64,000 nt of DNA from assembly GCF_037949795.1 (NCBI RefSeq), contig NZ_CP149932.1, positions 1,353,001 to 1,417,000 on the forward strand, in the 5' to 3' direction. Made by a program: the position numbers and the translations under genes. Below, in pieces: positions 43,912 to 53,195 of the stretch (position 1 is its first letter; the number at the start of each line of letters is the position of its first letter). The DNA comes from Thioclava sp. GXIMD2076. GTDB taxonomy: Bacteria; Pseudomonadota; Alphaproteobacteria; Rhodobacterales; Rhodobacteraceae. The notes beneath the pieces were generated by a model, which was not told the origin of the DNA, did not search any database, and saw nothing but the letters and a program-made list of their open reading frames with translations.

Positions 43912-43935
43912 AAGGGGCCCGCGCGGCCCCTTTTT
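43912..43935 (+). terminator. Intrinsic terminator of aapJQMP
   Basis: AAGGGGCC / GGCCCCTT with loop CGCGC and a T-run (TTTTT). Confidence 0.85.
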
Positions 43936-43957
43936 CCATGCCGCGTTGCAGCAGCAG

Positions 43958-43986
43958 TTGACAGTGCACGGGCGCAGGCGTTCTAT
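43958..43986 (+). promoter_or_regulatory. Candidate promoter of the BKACE gene
   Basis: TTGACA (43958-43963), 17-base spacer, TTCTAT (43981-43986). The -10 ends only 9 bases before the ATG, which would give almost no 5' untranslated region. Confidence 0.55.
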
Positions 43987-43995
43987 CTGCCTATT

Positions 43996-44838
43996 ATGAC
44001 ACAAAAACCCTGCATCATATGCGTTGCCATTACAGGCTCGCTGCCCCGCAAAGCCGATAATCCGGCCGTGCCGATCACGGTGTCGGAACAGATCGAATCC
44101 ACCCATGAGGCTTTTGAAGCCGGTGCGACCATCGTCCATGCCCATGTGCGCAACGACGACGAGACCACCTCTTCGGACCCCGAGAAATTCGCGGCCCTCA
44201 AGGAAGGTCTCGAGAAGCACTGCCCCGGCATGATCATCCAGTTCTCTACAGGTGGGCGTTCGGGCGCGGGCCAGACCCGCGGCGGTATGCTGCCGCTGCG
44301 CCCCGATATGGCCTCGCTTTCGGTCGGCTCGAACAATTTCCCGACCCGCGTCTACGAGAACCCGCCGGATCTGGTCGACTGGCTGGCCTCGGAGATGAAA
44401 ACCTATGGCGTGCGCCCCGAGATCGAGGCGTTTGACCTCAGCCATATCCATCAGGCCGCGCGGATGCATGCCGATGGCCGTCTGGTTGATAGCCCCTATG
44501 TGCAATTCGTCATGGGCGTGAAAAACGCCATGCCGGTGGATCGCGATGTCTTCGATTATTACCGCAAGACCATGGCGCGGCTCTTGCCCGAGAGCGAATG
44601 GTGTGCTGCCGGGATCGGGCGCGACCAGATCACCGTCAACGAGTGGTCGGTGGCCAATGGCGGTCATGCGCGTTGCGGGCTCGAGGATAATATCCGTCTG
44701 GATAAAACCACATTGGCGCCGTCAAACGCCGCTCTCGTGCGCCGTGTCACAGATCTCTGCGAGACATACGAACGCCCCGTTGCCACATGGAACGAGGCGC
44801 GCGAACTGCTCAAGCTGCCTCTGCCGCAACCGGCCTGA
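43996..44838 (+). CDS. Beta-keto acid cleavage enzyme (BKACE, DUF849 family)
   Basis: 280 aa TIM-barrel. Zinc ligands fit the family: H48 and H50 (VHAHVR) and E230 (GGHARCGLEDN), with R226 nearby, at almost the same numbers as in 3-keto-5-aminohexanoate cleavage enzyme (Kce). Members split a beta-keto acid with acetyl-CoA. Which keto acid is used here is unknown; the lysine-fermentation genes are absent. No Shine-Dalgarno is visible before ATG 43996, in line with a near-leaderless message. Converges on the SixA-like gene. Confidence 0.9.
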   Translation: MTQKPCIICVAITGSLPRKADNPAVPITVSEQIESTHEAFEAGATIVHAHVRNDDETTSSDPEKFAALKEGLEKHCPGMIIQFSTGGRSGAGQTRGGMLPLRPDMASLSVGSNNFPTRVYENPPDLVDWLASEMKTYGVRPEIEAFDLSHIHQAARMHADGRLVDSPYVQFVMGVKNAMPVDRDVFDYYRKTMARLLPESEWCAAGIGRDQITVNEWSVANGGHARCGLEDNIRLDKTTLAPSNAALVRRVTDLCETYERPVATWNEARELLKLPLPQPA

Positions 44839-44874
44839 TCAGCGGTGGGGCCTCCTCTTGCGGGTAGCCCAGCC

Positions 44875-45396
44875 TCAGCCGCGGCGGCTCGGCGTGAAGA
44901 AATCGAGCACTGACCCTGTGCCGGGCTTCAGATCGGACCAGCTGTCGATCTGGAAATCCACGATCAGCGTCGCACAGGTCACATAACGGCGGAAATCGCC
45001 GCTCAGCGGCACCCGCGCAGGCAGGCTGGCCGCGAAATCGGCGATGCCCGGATTATGGGCCAGCATCATCACCGTGGGCATCGTCGCCTGTTTCAGCGAG
45101 GCCAGAAGCTGGGCGGCATTGGCCTGATAGAGCTCGGGGATGATATGCTCCTCGGGCAGGCTTTCAAGCACCGCGCCCTTGACCCTTGCCCAGGTCTCCT
45201 GTGTGCGAGCGGCAGGCGAGCACAGCACCTCTTCCGGCTCGAGCCCGCGGGAGGCCAGAAAATCTCCCAGCTCGCTTGCGGCAAACCGCCCCCGCGCATT
45301 CAGCGGGCGGTCAAAATCGTCCTGCGTCGGATCATCCCAGCTGGACTTTGCATGTCGCGTCAGGATCAGTCGGCGATATCCTGCAGGAGTCGTCAT
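44875..45396 (-). CDS. SixA-like histidine phosphatase
   Basis: 173 aa. Start at 45396 (MTTPAGYRRLILTRHAKSS); a longer reading lacks a binding site. The RHG-type motif is LTRHAKSSW with RPLNARG and LMLAHNPGI (second catalytic His). SixA removes phosphate from histidine phosphotransfer proteins; many homologues have other targets. Downstream of argB on the same strand, 128 bases away with a hairpin between. Confidence 0.88.
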   Translation of the reverse strand: MTTPAGYRRLILTRHAKSSWDDPTQDDFDRPLNARGRFAASELGDFLASRGLEPEEVLCSPAARTQETWARVKGAVLESLPEEHIIPELYQANAAQLLASLKQATMPTVMMLAHNPGIADFAASLPARVPLSGDFRRYVTCATLIVDFQIDSWSDLKPGTGSVLDFFTPSRRG

Positions 45397-45467
45397 ATGG
45401 CAAGCCCTCTGGTCTAGTGTTGGAATATTGATGGGAACGCGGCCACTGTGCCAAGCCAGCGGACCCG

Positions 45468-45498
45468 CCGCAAGCCCCCATGCAAGGGGAGCTTGCGG
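45468..45498. repeat. Hairpin between argB and the SixA-like gene
   Basis: CCGCAAGCCCCC / GGGGAGCTTGCGG pair over about 12 bp with one bulge and loop ATGCAA. No T-run on either strand. May separate the two minus-strand genes transcriptionally or stabilise the argB 3' end. Confidence 0.5.
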
Positions 45499-45524
45499 AT
45501 TTCGCACGGTATTTACGGGTAGGC

Positions 45525-46418
45525 TTAACCGTTCTTGGGCGCCACGCGCGGCGCGCTCGAGCGGATCATCGAGCCCGCACCGCCTTCGGTGAACAGCTCC
45601 AGCAGGCAGGCATTGTCCACGCGCCCATCAAGGATCACCACCGCACGAACGCCCGCCTCGACAGCAGCCAGCGCGGTTTCGGTTTTGGGGATCATACCGC
45701 CGGCAATGGTGCCGTCCTCGATCATTGCCCGGACATCCTCGGGGGTCATCTGGGTGACAACCTCGCCTTCCTTGTTCTTCACGCCCTTCACATCGGTCAG
45801 CAGCAGCAGGCGGTCAGCCTTCAGAGCACCGGCAATCGCGCCGGCGGCGGTGTCACCATTCACATTGAAGGTCTCGTTATCGTTCATGCCGGTGGCAACC
45901 GGCGCGATCACCGGAATGATTCCCGCGTTGTAGAGATCGCGGATCACCTGCACATTCATCTCGACGGGACGGCCGACATAGCCCAGCTCGGGATCATCAG
46001 CCTCACACACCATCAGGTCGTCATCCTTGCCGGAGATCCCCACGGCGCGTCCGCCCTCATCCATGATCGCCTGAACGATCCGCTTGTTCACGAGGCCGGT
46101 CAGCACCATCTCGACCACTTCGACCGTGGCCTTGTCGGTGACACGCTTGCCGCGCACCCAATCCGATTTGATGTTCAGCTTTTCCAGCATCTCGTTGATC
46201 ATCGGGCCGCCACCATGGACCACCACGGGGTTTACACCGACCTGTCGCATCAGCACGATGTCGCGGGCGAACTGGGCCATCGCCTCGTCATCGCCCATGG
46301 CGTTGCCGCCGAATTTCACAACAACGACGGCTCCGGTGTAGCGCTGCAGGTAGGGCAGGGCTTCCGAAAGGGTGCGGGCGGCGGCTGGCCAGTCTTGGTT
46401 CATGGTCTGGGGTCTCAT
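45525..46418 (-). CDS. argB: Acetylglutamate kinase
   Basis: 297 aa. Phosphorylates N-acetylglutamate, second step of arginine synthesis. [19 protein letters not shown], the substrate-binding [16 protein letters not shown] and [14 protein letters not shown] are typical. Of two starts, 46418 is preferred (GGAGACAGC). Arginine feedback usually acts on hexameric ArgB through the N-terminal helix, which is present ([11 protein letters not shown]). Confidence 0.98.
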   Translation of the reverse strand: MRPQTMNQDWPAAARTLSEALPYLQRYTGAVVVVKFGGNAMGDDEAMAQFARDIVLMRQVGVNPVVVHGGGPMINEMLEKLNIKSDWVRGKRVTDKATVEVVEMVLTGLVNKRIVQAIMDEGGRAVGISGKDDDLMVCEADDPELGYVGRPVEMNVQVIRDLYNAGIIPVIAPVATGMNDNETFNVNGDTAAGAIAGALKADRLLLLTDVKGVKNKEGEVVTQMTPEDVRAMIEDGTIAGGMIPKTETALAAVEAGVRAVVILDGRVDNACLLELFTEGGAGSMIRSSAPRVAPKNG

Positions 46419-46577
46419 GCGCTGTCTCCGAAAGGATTGTCCTTTGTTAAGCCGTTCTGGCCGGAGTGTGAAGGCCCCTCTCCGGAGCTTCGCGTGACAC
46501 GGACCGCTCTGAGCTAAGGCTTGCAGTTCCTGACGGAACTACTAGGGTTTGGCCATTCGGTTTAAGGAGTCGTGCTG

Positions 46578-47306
46578 ATGGACGAACGCAAAGTGATCCT
46601 GTTGACGGGCGCAAGCCGGGGGATCGGCCACGCGACGGTCAAACGCTTCGACAGCGAAGGCTGGAGGGTGCTGACCTGCTCGCGCCAGCCCTTCGATCCG
46701 CGCTGCCCCTGGGGCGGCGAGGAGGACCATATCCAGATCGATCTTGCGGACCCGCAGCAGACGATGGATGGGATCAGCGAGATCCATTCACGCCTCGATG
46801 GCAAGCTGCATGCGCTGGTCAATAATGCGGGGATCTCGCCCAAGACCGAAACCGGCGGGCGGCTCTCGGCGCTGGAAACGGATCTGCGGACATGGGGAAA
46901 AGTGTTCCATGTCAACTTCTTCGCCTCGATCGTTCTGGCGCGCGGGCTGAAGGAAGAGCTCTGCGCGGCCAAGGGATCGGTGGTCAATGTGACCTCGATC
47001 GTGGGCTCGCGGGTGCATCCCTTTGCCGGTGCGGCCTATGCGACCTCCAAGGCAGCCCTCAAGGCGCTGACCCGCGAGATGGCACATGATTTCGGTCCCT
47101 ATGGTGTGCGGGTGAATGCCATCGCACCGGGCGAGATCGCAACCTCGATCCTCAGCCCCGGCACCGAGAAGATCGTCGAGAATATCCCGATGCGCCGTCT
47201 GGGCGAGCCGAAGGAAGTGGCCGATCTGATTTATTATCTCTGCTCGGATGCGTCGAGCTATGTCACCGGCACCGAGATCGAGGTCAATGGCGGACAACAC
47301 GTCTGA
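46578..47306 (+). CDS. Short-chain dehydrogenase/reductase
   Basis: 242 aa. ATG 46578 has AGGAG at 8 bases; an upstream GTG is unlikely. Motifs TGASRGIGHAT (cofactor), NNAG, active-site YATSK and VNAIAPGEIAT show a classical SDR. The substrate is unknown. Divergent from argB, followed by a hairpin and convergent with slyX. Confidence 0.9.
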   Translation: MDERKVILLTGASRGIGHATVKRFDSEGWRVLTCSRQPFDPRCPWGGEEDHIQIDLADPQQTMDGISEIHSRLDGKLHALVNNAGISPKTETGGRLSALETDLRTWGKVFHVNFFASIVLARGLKEELCAAKGSVVNVTSIVGSRVHPFAGAAYATSKAALKALTREMAHDFGPYGVRVNAIAPGEIATSILSPGTEKIVENIPMRRLGEPKEVADLIYYLCSDASSYVTGTEIEVNGGQHV

Positions 47307-47311
47307 GTGAG

Positions 47312-47336
47312 GCCCCCGAAGCCGTCCCTCGGGGGC
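47312..47336. terminator. Hairpin after the SDR gene
   Basis: GCCCCCGA / TCGGGGGC, perfect 8-bp stem with a 9-base loop, 6 bases after the SDR stop. T-run is poor (GGTCTTCG), so termination strength is uncertain. Confidence 0.5.
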
Positions 47337-47391
47337 GGTCTTCGCGAGGCGCAAGGGGCTCGATGCCCCGCCGCGCCGAGGCCCGCCTTTC

Positions 47392-47595
47392 TCACCAGTG
47401 CGGCGGGCGCTGGTCGGCTAGCGGGATCGCGCTGCTATCGTCATATTCGCGCTGCGCCTCGCGTTCCAGCAACATCGATACCCGACGCTCCAGTTTAGTG
47501 ATCTGCGCATCCTGCCGTGCGACGACATCCGACAGGTCCTCGACCGTGCGGGTCAGGTGGGCGAGTTTCTCTTCGAGTTCCGTGCTGCGGTCCAT
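47392..47595 (-). CDS. slyX: SlyX family protein
   Basis: 67 aa, mostly one coiled coil ([20 protein letters not shown]) followed by a proline-rich end [10 protein letters not shown], exactly the SlyX layout. Function is not known in any organism. Divergent from hisS. Confidence 0.85.
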   Translation of the reverse strand: MDRSTELEEKLAHLTRTVEDLSDVVARQDAQITKLERRVSMLLEREAQREYDDSSAIPLADQRPPHW

Positions 47596-47781
47596 TGCGC
47601 TCTCCGTTCCGTGGGCGGCGCGTGCCGCCCGAAAGGTCTGGCGTGCTTATGCCACGCCCGTGCCCGAAGGGAAATCATCAATCCGACCCTGTCCCAAAGC
47701 ACCCTGAAACCCCTCCCAAAGCCTTGCCCCCCTTGGCGCAAGCCGCTATTGCCTTGCGCACAACCAGTATTGGGAAAGACC

Positions 47782-49284
47782 ATGGCCAAGCAGAAGAAAC
47801 AGCCCCGCCCGAAGGCCGAAGCGCCGAAAGGCTTCCGCGACTACTTCGGTTCGGAAGTGACCGAGCGTCAGGAAATGCTCGCGACCATTGCCGAGGTCTA
47901 TCGCTCCCATGGATTCGATCCGCTGGAAACCTCGGCTGTGGAAACGGTCGAGGCGCTTGGCAAATTCCTTCCCGATGTGGACCGCCCGAATGCCGGCGTC
48001 TTCGCATGGCAGGAGGAAGATGACGGCAAATGGCTGGCGCTGCGCTATGATATGACGGCTCCTCTCGCGCGGGTCGCGGCGCAGTTCCGCAATGACCTTC
48101 CGAGCCCCTACCGCCGCTATACGATGGGGCCTGTCTGGCGCAATGAGAAACCCGGTCCGGGACGCTTCCGCCAGTTCTATCAATGCGATGCCGACACGGT
48201 TGGTGCGGCATCGGTCGCAGCGGATGCCGAGATCTGCGGCATGCTCTCCACCTCGCTCGAGGCGGTGGGTATCCCGCGGGGCGACTATCTCGTGCGCGTC
48301 AATAACCGCAAGGTGCTGAACGGCGTGATGGAGATGGCGGGCGTGCTCGACCCCTCCGATCCGGCCCGCTTCGAGGACGAGCGCGGCACGGTCCTGCGCG
48401 CCATCGACAAATTCGACAAATTCGGCGAGGAGGGCGTGCGCCTTCTGATGGGCCCCGGCCGTCTCGACGAGTCGGGCGATTTCACCAAGGGCGCGGGGCT
48501 TTCCCCCGAACAATGCGACATCGTCATGGGCTTCATGTCGGCAAAACGCGAGAACGGCACCGCCACGGCCGCGCGTCTGCGTGAGCTGGTCGGCGGGTCG
48601 CTGATCGGCGCCGAGGGCGTCAACGAGCTTGAGGAGATCGCGGAACTCCTCGACATCCAGGGCTTCGGTTCCGACCGGATCGAGATCGATCCTTCCGTCG
48701 TGCGCGGCCTTGGCTATTACACCGGACCCGTCTTCGAGGCGGAACTCACCTTCGAGATCCTTGACGAGAAGGGCCGCAAGCGCCAGTTCGGTTCGGTCTC
48801 GGGCGGCGGTCGCTATGATGATCTGGTCAAGCGCTTTACCGGTCAGGAAGTGCCCGCCACCGGCGTCTCCATCGGCGTGGACCGCCTGCTGGCCGCCCTG
48901 CGGGCCAAGGGCCGGATCGGTGCCAGCCACCAAGGCCCCGTGGTGATCACGGTCATGGACCGCGACCGGATGGGCGAATACCAGTTGATGGCCGCAGAGC
49001 TGCGCGCCGCTGGCATCCGTGCCGAAGTTTACTTGGGCAATCCCAAGAACTTCGGTAACCAGCTGAAATATGCAGATAAACGTGAAAGCCCAGTGGCGGT
49101 AATCCAAGGCTCGGATGAGGCCGATCGCGGTGTGCTGCAGCTCAAGGATCTGGTGCTTGGCGCGAAGCTTGCGCAGGAAGCCAGCCTCGAGGAATGGAAA
49201 TCGCAGCCTGCTCAGGTCGAGGTCCCGCGTGCCGATCTGGTGGCCGAGACGCGCAAGATGCTGGCCCGCTACGAGGTGAAATGA
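47782..49284 (+). CDS. hisS: Histidyl-tRNA synthetase (divergent alphaproteobacterial type)
   Basis: 500 aa, longer than the usual ~425. Start at 47782 ([20 protein letters not shown]). Class II motif 2 reads [13 protein letters not shown] (120-132) instead of the usual RxERPQxGRxRQF, and the histidine-A loop is [12 protein letters not shown] (308-319), where canonical enzymes have RGLDYY. These are features of the alphaproteobacterial HisRS that co-evolved with a tRNA-His lacking G-1. First gene of hisS-hisZ-hisG. Confidence 0.97.
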   Translation: MAKQKKQPRPKAEAPKGFRDYFGSEVTERQEMLATIAEVYRSHGFDPLETSAVETVEALGKFLPDVDRPNAGVFAWQEEDDGKWLALRYDMTAPLARVAAQFRNDLPSPYRRYTMGPVWRNEKPGPGRFRQFYQCDADTVGAASVAADAEICGMLSTSLEAVGIPRGDYLVRVNNRKVLNGVMEMAGVLDPSDPARFEDERGTVLRAIDKFDKFGEEGVRLLMGPGRLDESGDFTKGAGLSPEQCDIVMGFMSAKRENGTATAARLRELVGGSLIGAEGVNELEEIAELLDIQGFGSDRIEIDPSVVRGLGYYTGPVFEAELTFEILDEKGRKRQFGSVSGGGRYDDLVKRFTGQEVPATGVSIGVDRLLAALRAKGRIGASHQGPVVITVMDRDRMGEYQLMAAELRAAGIRAEVYLGNPKNFGNQLKYADKRESPVAVIQGSDEADRGVLQLKDLVLGAKLAQEASLEEWKSQPAQVEVPRADLVAETRKMLARYEVK

Positions 49285-50354
49285 TGGCGACCAAGACCGA
49301 GGCCCGTGCCACCGGCCAGCGCATCCTGCAATCCTTCCTCTCGGCAGGGGCGGCGGAGATCCAGCCCGATATCCTGCAACCCGCCGAGGTGCTGCTGGAC
49401 CTTTACGGCGAGGATATCCGCGCCCGTGCCTATGTGACCCATGATCCGGGTCAGGGCGAGATGATGCTGCGCCCTGATTTTACCGTGCCTGTGGTGCAGG
49501 CGCATATGGCCGGCGGCGCCGAGCCCGCGCGCTATTGCTACTTGGGCGAGGTTTTCCGTCGTCAGGACCATCTGGGCTCCGCCCGCGCGGTGGAATATCA
49601 GCAGGTGGGCTACGAGGTCTTTGACCGCGAGGATCCCGAGACTGCCGATGCCGAGGTGTTCGCGCTCTTCAACGGGCTTCTGTCGCGGCTGGGTCTGACC
49701 GCCACCATGGGTGATTTCGGTATCCTGCGGGCGGCTGTGGACGGGCTCGATACGATGCCCGCCCGCAAGGCGGCGCTCTCGCGTCATATCTGGCGGCCCG
49801 CGCGGTTCCAGAAACTGCTTCAGCGTTATGCAGGTTTGGTCCCCGTGCCCGAGACCCGCCGCGAGACGCTGGGCGGCATGCGCTCGGAAGCGCCGTGGAT
49901 CGGTCTGCGGTCTTCGGGCGAGATGGAGCTGCGGATTTCCGTGCTGAAGGAAGAGGCCGAGGAAGCGCCGATTTCCCGCGCCGATGTCGAGAAACTCGAT
50001 GCGCTCTTTGCGCTCAACTGCGCCGCCGAGGATGCACCCGCCGCGCTTCGTGCGCTGGATATTCCGGCGATTGCTCCGGCGATCGCGCGGCTCGAAACCC
50101 GTCTGGCCGCCCTCAAGGCCCGCCGGATCGATCTATGTGCCTTGCGCTTTGACGCGAGCCACGGGCGCTCCACGATGGAATATTACGACGGGTTCGTGTT
50201 CAGCTTTGCCACCGAAAACCCAGATATGCCGCCTGTGGCCACGGGAGGGCGCTATGATGCGCTGACCCGCATTCTGGGGCAGGGCGCCGAAATTCCCGCC
50301 GTAGGGGGCGTCATCCGTCCGGGCGTTCTGGCAGATCTGGAGGCAGGCCGATGA
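49284..50354 (+). CDS. hisZ: ATP phosphoribosyltransferase regulatory subunit
   Basis: 356 aa HisRS paralogue without aminoacylation activity. ATG 49284 fits the GAGG box; ATG 49281 is also possible. Class II-like parts: LRPDFTVPV, YLGEVFRRQD, and the end TGGRYDALTRILGQGAEIPAVGG. HisZ combines with short HisG into an octamer and carries histidine feedback. Overlaps hisS by one base and hisG by four. Confidence 0.96.
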   Translation: MATKTEARATGQRILQSFLSAGAAEIQPDILQPAEVLLDLYGEDIRARAYVTHDPGQGEMMLRPDFTVPVVQAHMAGGAEPARYCYLGEVFRRQDHLGSARAVEYQQVGYEVFDREDPETADAEVFALFNGLLSRLGLTATMGDFGILRAAVDGLDTMPARKAALSRHIWRPARFQKLLQRYAGLVPVPETRRETLGGMRSEAPWIGLRSSGEMELRISVLKEEAEEAPISRADVEKLDALFALNCAAEDAPAALRALDIPAIAPAIARLETRLAALKARRIDLCALRFDASHGRSTMEYYDGFVFSFATENPDMPPVATGGRYDALTRILGQGAEIPAVGGVIRPGVLADLEAGR

Positions 50355-51058
50355 GCATGATCAAGCTGGGTGTGCCGTCCAAGGGGCGGCTGATGGAAAA
50401 GACCTTTGCGTGGTTCGCCGAGCGCGGTGTGACGCTGAAACGCACAGGGTCCGACCGAGAATATGCCGGCGCGGTCGAGGGGGCTGAGGGCGTCGAACTG
50501 GTGCTTCTGTCGGCCTCCGAGATTCCGCGCGAGCTGGCGGCGGGGCGTATCCATCTGGGGGTGACCGGGTCCGATCTGGTGCGCGACAAGCTGGTCGATT
50601 GGAATAAACAGGTGGTGGATCTGGCCCCGATGGGCTTTGGCCATGCCGATCTGATCATCGCCGTGCCCGATTGCTGGGCCGATGTCGATACGCTGGAAGA
50701 TCTCGACGCGGTGGCGCATGCCTTCCGCACGACCCATGGCATGCGGCTGCGGATCGCCACGAAATACCACCGTCTGGTGCGCGAGTTCCTGACCCGCGAG
50801 GGCGTGGCCGATTACCAGTTGGTCGATAGTCAGGGCGCGACCGAGGGGACGGTGAAAAACCTCACCGCCGAGGCGATTGCCGATATCACCTCCTCGGGCG
50901 AGACCCTGCGGGCCAACCACCTCAAGATCCTGTCGGACGGGTTGATCCACCAGTCGCAGGCGACGCTGTTTGCATCCCGCTCGGCAGACTGGGGTTCGGT
51001 TTGTGACAATTTCGCCCGCTTTGCGGCGCAGCTACAGGTCGAGACGCAGGATCTGTGA
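50351..51058 (+). CDS. hisG: ATP phosphoribosyltransferase, short form
   Basis: 235 aa, lacking the C-terminal regulatory domain of long HisG, in keeping with hisZ next door. GVPSKGRLM at the start, GVTGSDLVRDKL, and the PRPP site DSQGATEGTVKN are recognisable. Catalyses the first step of histidine synthesis. Ends with a strong terminator. Confidence 0.98.
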   Translation: MSMIKLGVPSKGRLMEKTFAWFAERGVTLKRTGSDREYAGAVEGAEGVELVLLSASEIPRELAAGRIHLGVTGSDLVRDKLVDWNKQVVDLAPMGFGHADLIIAVPDCWADVDTLEDLDAVAHAFRTTHGMRLRIATKYHRLVREFLTREGVADYQLVDSQGATEGTVKNLTAEAIADITSSGETLRANHLKILSDGLIHQSQATLFASRSADWGSVCDNFARFAAQLQVETQDL

Positions 51059-51062
51059 CAGG

Positions 51063-51088
51063 AAAGGCGCCCCGTGGGGCGCCTTTTT
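51063..51088. terminator. Terminator shared by hisG and the convergent ghrA-like gene
   Basis: AAAGGCGCCCC / GGGGCGCCTTTTT, tight loop. The T-run touches the stop codon of the minus-strand gene, and the A-rich left side gives TTTCC on the minus strand, so it can work in both directions. Confidence 0.85.
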
Positions 51089-52029
51089 CAATAGCCGCGG
51101 GTGCGGTCGACCAGATGCAGGAGCGGCTGGCCCGCCTCGGCTCGCGCGATATTCTCGGCAATCACCTTGGAGGCCGTCTCGGGGCGTGTAGCGGCGGCGA
51201 TATGCGGGGTCACGGTCACGCGCGGATGCGCCCAGAACGGATGGGTCGCGGGCAGAGGCTCCACGCGGAACACATCCAGCACCGCATGGCCGATTTCGCC
51301 GGCATCCAGCGCCGCCAGCAGTGCCTCGTCCACCAGCACCGTCCCGCGCCCCGGATTGAGGATTACAGCCCCCTCCGGCAAAAGCCCCAGATGGGCGGCA
51401 TCCAGCAGATTGGTGGTCTGGGGCGTTTGCGGCAGCAGTGTCACGAGGATCTCGGCCTCGATCAGGGCCTCTTTGAGCCCCGCATCACCCGAGAGGCAGG
51501 TAATCCCCTCGATCTCCTTCGGACTGCGGCTCCAGCCGATGACGTTGAAGCCCACTTGCGCGAGCATCTTGGCGCAGGCCCGCCCCAAGGCACCAAGCCC
51601 CAGAACGGTTACCTTGCGGTCGGAGGCCAGAGGCGCTGCATGGCCATTGCGCCAAACGCCATCCTGATGGGCGGCAAAGAAGCCGATCCCGAGATGGTGC
51701 GCCATCACATGGCCCAGCACCCATTCGACCATCCCGCGCTCCAGCCCGTGGTCGACCATGCGGCAGAGGGGCTGGGTGAGGCTGGCGTTGCCCACGATCT
51801 TTTCGACCCCCGTCCAGAGGCTGAGCACCGCACGGGCCTTGGTATAGGGGCTGAAATCCTGAAGCGGGCCTGCTGGCGCATAGACGATATAGTCTACCAG
51901 CGCGGGGTCCATGCCCTCATGCACGGGCACCAGCTCGGCCTGGATGCCCTTTTCCTGCAAGGCGCGGGGAAGGCAATGGCGGTAGTCGTGCCAGTCGTCT
52001 TCGGTGGCGGCAAAGAGGATACGGGGCAT
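51088..52029 (-). CDS. ghrA: Glyoxylate/hydroxypyruvate reductase A-like D-2-hydroxyacid dehydrogenase
   Basis: 313 aa. Rossmann motif VLGLGALGRACAKML, catalytic Arg in LNPGRGTVLVDEALL, Glu in VFRVEPLP and His in TPHIAA. The YIVYAPAGPLQDF N-terminal part and overall length match GhrA. NADPH-dependent reduction of glyoxylate or hydroxypyruvate is expected. It begins 9 bases after rodA and so rides on the cell-shape operon. Confidence 0.88.
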   Translation of the reverse strand: MPRILFAATEDDWHDYRHCLPRALQEKGIQAELVPVHEGMDPALVDYIVYAPAGPLQDFSPYTKARAVLSLWTGVEKIVGNASLTQPLCRMVDHGLERGMVEWVLGHVMAHHLGIGFFAAHQDGVWRNGHAAPLASDRKVTVLGLGALGRACAKMLAQVGFNVIGWSRSPKEIEGITCLSGDAGLKEALIEAEILVTLLPQTPQTTNLLDAAHLGLLPEGAVILNPGRGTVLVDEALLAALDAGEIGHAVLDVFRVEPLPATHPFWAHPRVTVTPHIAAATRPETASKVIAENIARAEAGQPLLHLVDRTRGY

Positions 52030-52038
52030 GGGGAATTC

Positions 52039-53184
52039 CTATCGGGTTCGGGGGCGGTGGATATGGGCGCTTTGCACGAGGCCGAAGGCCGCAAGCAAGA
52101 TCATCATCGCGGTTCCGCCATAGGATACAAGGGGGAGGGGCACACCCACCACCGGCATCAGCCCCATCACCATCGCCATGTTGATCGCGAAGAACAGGAA
52201 GAATGTCCCCGCGATCCCCAATGTCAGCAGTGAGGAGAAGCGGTCCTTGTTATGGAGGGCGGAATGGATGCAGAACCCGATAATCCCGCCATAGAGACAG
52301 AGCAGAGAGAAGGCCCCGACAAAGCCGAATTCCTCGGCCAGTGTGGTGAAGATGAAGTCGGTATGTTTCTCGGGCAGGAAGTTCAGCCGCGATTGGGTGC
52401 CCTGCATATAGCCGCGCCCATGCAGCCCGCCCGAGCCAAGCGCGATCTGCGCCTGCATGATGTTATAGCCTGCGCCCAGCGGGTCCGCGCCCGGATCGAG
52501 GAAGGTATCGATCCGTTTGAACTGGTAGTCATGCAAGAGCTGCCAGTCGGTGCCGCGGCTTTCCATCACGGTAAAGACCAGAGCGCAGACGATGGCGATG
52601 ACGGTCCCGAAATACCAGAGGCTGACACCGGCGCAGAACATCAGCAGCCCCCCGCCTGCCACGAGGAGGACCGCCGTGCCCAGATCGGGCTGGGTCAGCA
52701 CAAGGAAGGTCGGGATTAAAATCAGCACCACAGGGATCAGCACCCAGAGGGGACGCGAGACCTTTTTCACATCGAGCCAGTCGTAATAGGCGGCCAGCAG
52801 CATCACCAAGGCGATTTTCATCAGCTCGGAGGGCTGGATGCGCAACGGTCCGACCTCCAGCCAGCGCTGCGCGCCCATGCCGATCGCCCCGAACAGCTCC
52901 ACCGCCAGCAGCAGAAGCAGCGCGATGATATAGATAACCGCCGAGACGTTGCGCCAGAACCATATCGGCGTGAAGCCTACGATGAACATCGCTGCGATCC
53001 CGATGCCGAAGCGTTCCATCTGCGGTTGGGCCCATGTCTTGATGTCACCGCCTGCCACCGAGTAGAGCATCAAAAAGCCTACCGAGGCCACGGCCGAGAG
53101 CAGGATCACCAGCGGCCAGTTGATATAGAGGATCTTGCGCAGCCCTGTGGGGACGGTCTTGAGATTGGATTCGAGATAGCTCAT
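52039..53184 (-). CDS. rodA: Peptidoglycan glycosyltransferase RodA (SEDS family)
   Basis: 381 aa, ten membrane helices. SEDS motifs include GAQRWLEVGPLRIQPSELMKI and the late FLPEKHTDFIFTTLAEEFG and MPVVGVPLPLVSYGGTAM segments. Partner of PBP2 in elongation; polymerises lipid II. The gene begins 11 bases after mrdA. Confidence 0.97.
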   Translation of the reverse strand: MSYLESNLKTVPTGLRKILYINWPLVILLSAVASVGFLMLYSVAGGDIKTWAQPQMERFGIGIAAMFIVGFTPIWFWRNVSAVIYIIALLLLLAVELFGAIGMGAQRWLEVGPLRIQPSELMKIALVMLLAAYYDWLDVKKVSRPLWVLIPVVLILIPTFLVLTQPDLGTAVLLVAGGGLLMFCAGVSLWYFGTVIAIVCALVFTVMESRGTDWQLLHDYQFKRIDTFLDPGADPLGAGYNIMQAQIALGSGGLHGRGYMQGTQSRLNFLPEKHTDFIFTTLAEEFGFVGAFSLLCLYGGIIGFCIHSALHNKDRFSSLLTLGIAGTFFLFFAINMAMVMGLMPVVGVPLPLVSYGGTAMMILLAAFGLVQSAHIHRPRTR

Positions 53185-53195
53185 GTCAGGCCCCT

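Noticed and set aside
46525..46540. LexA-like palindrome AGTTCC-TGAC-GGAACT upstream of the SDR gene
   Set aside because: Alphaproteobacterial LexA sites are direct repeats GTTC-N7-GTTC, and neither argB nor the SDR is an expected SOS gene. Probably chance.
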